Positions 62,724 to 64,000 of a DNA stretch of 64,000 bases are shown piece by piece. Position numbers and translations under genes: made by a program. The DNA is from Gammaproteobacteria bacterium (GTDB lineage: Bacteria; Pseudomonadota; Gammaproteobacteria; Legionellales; Legionellaceae), in assembly GCA_030428185.1 (NCBI GenBank), contig JAUICE010000001.1:1-64000 (forward strand), written 5' to 3'. The notes under the pieces are model-generated. The model worked only from the letters and a program-made list of their open reading frames with translations. It searched no databases and was not told where the DNA came from. The number at the start of each line of letters is the position of its first letter. Position 1 is the stretch's first letter.

Positions 62724-63818
62724 ATGCAAAAAGAACTTCAACAACTCGTATGTCCTCCCGGAGACGGTGTTTTTACAGTGAATACCGCAAAAGAGAAAAA
62801 AGAGCAGCTACAAAAACAGATATATCATTCAACAAATGTATCTGAAATTTCTAATCATTTTCACGCACTACTTGACTCACTTGATTCACTTAAGGAGCAG
62901 CAAGTTGCTTTACTCGGTGTTTGTAGTGATACGGGTGGTGGAATACAACGAGGTGCAAATTGGGGGCCGTTATTTATTCGTGAAGGCTTATATCAACTGG
63001 ATAAAGCAAAGTCATTAGTTGATTTGGGTGATATCCGAGTGATCCCACATTTATTGCATGATAAATATTTAAATACAGATACGATTAAGAAATGTCAAAA
63101 GGCTTTATATGGGGAGGTTAATGACTTGCCAGTAAGTCCGCTATCGATGACAGAGTATTTTTTGAATGATTGTTATAAAAGCATTAAGAACTTTCGCCTT
63201 CTAGCATTAGGTGGTGATCATTCGGTTAGTTACCCTTTAGTAAAAAGTTTTTTGCAGGCCAAAAAAGATCAGGGCAAGAAGGTTGCACTTATCCATTTTG
63301 ATGCTCATACCGATTTATTAAAAGAGCGTTTAGGTATCGACTTATGTTTTGGCTCATGGGTTACTCATATTCTCCCTCTTCTTGACTCACCAAACCTTGC
63401 GATTCAGTTAGGCATTCGCTCTAGTGGTAAAGATAAAAGTTATTGGCAAGAAACGTTTGGTATTCAGCAGTTTTGGGCTAAAGAAATTGAAAAGGATGGT
63501 ATCAATCACGTCATTGATAGAGTGCTTGCATTTTTATCTAAAGAAGCCATTGATGAACTTTATATTAGTTTTGATATTGATGCGCTAGACGCAGCGATTG
63601 CAGGCAGCACAGGAACACCTGAGCCAAATGGATTATCTCTAGCAGATGCAAAATTAGCCATTCAGCGATTATCAAAAGTGTTTACAGTGACAGGTGCCGA
63701 TTGTGTGGAAGTTGCTCCGTTTGTTTATCAGCAAGGCTTTGGTGATCAAGCGGCTACGCTGAATGCGGCCGTATCAATTTGTGACACATTGCTCTGTTCT
63801 ATGGCAATTGGCGGTTAA
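62724..63818 (+). CDS. Arginase/agmatinase/formimidoylglutamase family hydrolase
   Basis: Binuclear manganese ureohydrolase of 364 aa. Metal ligands are visible: GGDHSVSYPLV (His), IHFDAHTDLL (Asp-His-Asp) and SFDIDALDAAIAG (two Asp), in correct order, plus GTPEPNGLS. Known members act on arginine, agmatine or formimidoylglutamate; this one has a ~70-residue N-terminal extension, so substrate is not assigned. The ATG at 62724 was preferred; a GTG at 62712 is in frame and overlaps the yggU stop. Neither has a strong Shine-Dalgarno. Confidence 0.87.
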   Translation: MQKELQQLVCPPGDGVFTVNTAKEKKEQLQKQIYHSTNVSEISNHFHALLDSLDSLKEQQVALLGVCSDTGGGIQRGANWGPLFIREGLYQLDKAKSLVDLGDIRVIPHLLHDKYLNTDTIKKCQKALYGEVNDLPVSPLSMTEYFLNDCYKSIKNFRLLALGGDHSVSYPLVKSFLQAKKDQGKKVALIHFDAHTDLLKERLGIDLCFGSWVTHILPLLDSPNLAIQLGIRSSGKDKSYWQETFGIQQFWAKEIEKDGINHVIDRVLAFLSKEAIDELYISFDIDALDAAIAGSTGTPEPNGLSLADAKLAIQRLSKVFTVTGADCVEVAPFVYQQGFGDQAATLNAAVSICDTLLCSMAIGG

Positions 63819-63876
63819 ATTATATATATTAAGCATTCTTTATTTTAGAGCTTGTACCCATGAAGAGTGTATAAAC

Positions 63877-64000
63877 GTGTTTACATTAGAAGATAGTCGC
63901 ATATTTACTGACATTTTTGACTCATTAAAAAAACTGCCTCAGAAGGTGGCAGAGGTTTTTCCCTTTGATAGCAAAAGTTATGAAGGGGGGGTGTTACCTT
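63877..64000 (+). CDS. Start of an unidentified gene, cut by the window edge
   Basis: From a GTG at 63877 the frame stays open to the end, encoding 41 residues beginning MFTLEDSRIFTDIFDSLKK. AAGAG lies about 10 nt upstream. Too short to identify. Same strand as the arginase-family gene. Confidence 0.45.
   Translation, partial: MFTLEDSRIFTDIFDSLKKLPQKVAEVFPFDSKSYEGGVLP

Overview
The window is an AT-rich chromosomal segment of a gammaproteobacterium. Gammaproteobacterial markers are an RpoH with an intact RpoH box, ZipA next to SMC, ZapE, Hsp33, RsmJ, and the two-subunit glycyl-tRNA synthetase followed by gmhB. Large lineage-specific proteins of unknown function, two eukaryotic-like kinase folds, a GDSL lipase-like enzyme and a Com1-like DsbA protein point to a host-associated member of the Legionellales (Legionella, Coxiella, Berkiella, Aquicella or a relative). 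That placement is inference. No secretion-system genes, rRNA, tRNA, CRISPR array or prophage were seen.

Layout. 1-3009: end of ftsE, ftsX, rpoH, and convergent add. 3203-8654: a 314-bp structured repeat, lemA and an M48 protease, an 874-aa lipid-kinase-like protein, a second full repeat, and a small secreted coiled-coil protein. 8708-15396: hslO, a 64-aa gene behind a possible leader hairpin, rep, a eukaryotic-like protein kinase, an M20 peptidase and tpm. 15386-20412: three unknown proteins on the minus strand, one with EPIYA-like tyrosines and one membrane protein with a histidine-rich segment. 20490-24151: yadGH-type ABC exporter, alpha/beta hydrolase, zapE. 24134-29089: a symporter fused to a solute-binding domain, and two unknown proteins. 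29409-36931: uvrD, a DsbA/Com1-like protein, glyQ-glyS, gmhB-rsmJ. 37017-46072: GDSL hydrolase with a duplicated C-terminal module, murI, pncC and four unknown proteins. 46131-52359: gshB-gshA, dps, a PiT-like transporter, msrBA and a UmuD-like peptidase. 52361-58060: a third full repeat, a 550-aa unknown, galU-ugd and a secreted papain-like protease. 58287-64000: smc-zipA-yggU, an arginase-family enzyme and the start of one more gene.

Two themes stand out. First, a dispersed repeat family with ends resembling TATACCCCTATCCTTTCATA occurs at least a dozen times. It includes three full copies of about 313 bp (32-bp terminal inverted repeats, two long internal hairpins), truncated copies, and short hybrid elements with different ends. 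Copies sit close to stop codons; one end supplies the last six codons and stop of rsmJ and another supplies a stop codon for a membrane protein. Second, about a dozen genes look like candidate host-interaction proteins, including a PI-kinase-like protein, a Ser/Thr kinase and two proteins with EPIYA/ITIM-like tyrosine motifs. Several are bracketed by repeat ends. A redox and stress group (hslO, DsbA-like, gshAB, dps, msrBA) fits an intracellular or oxidant-exposed life.
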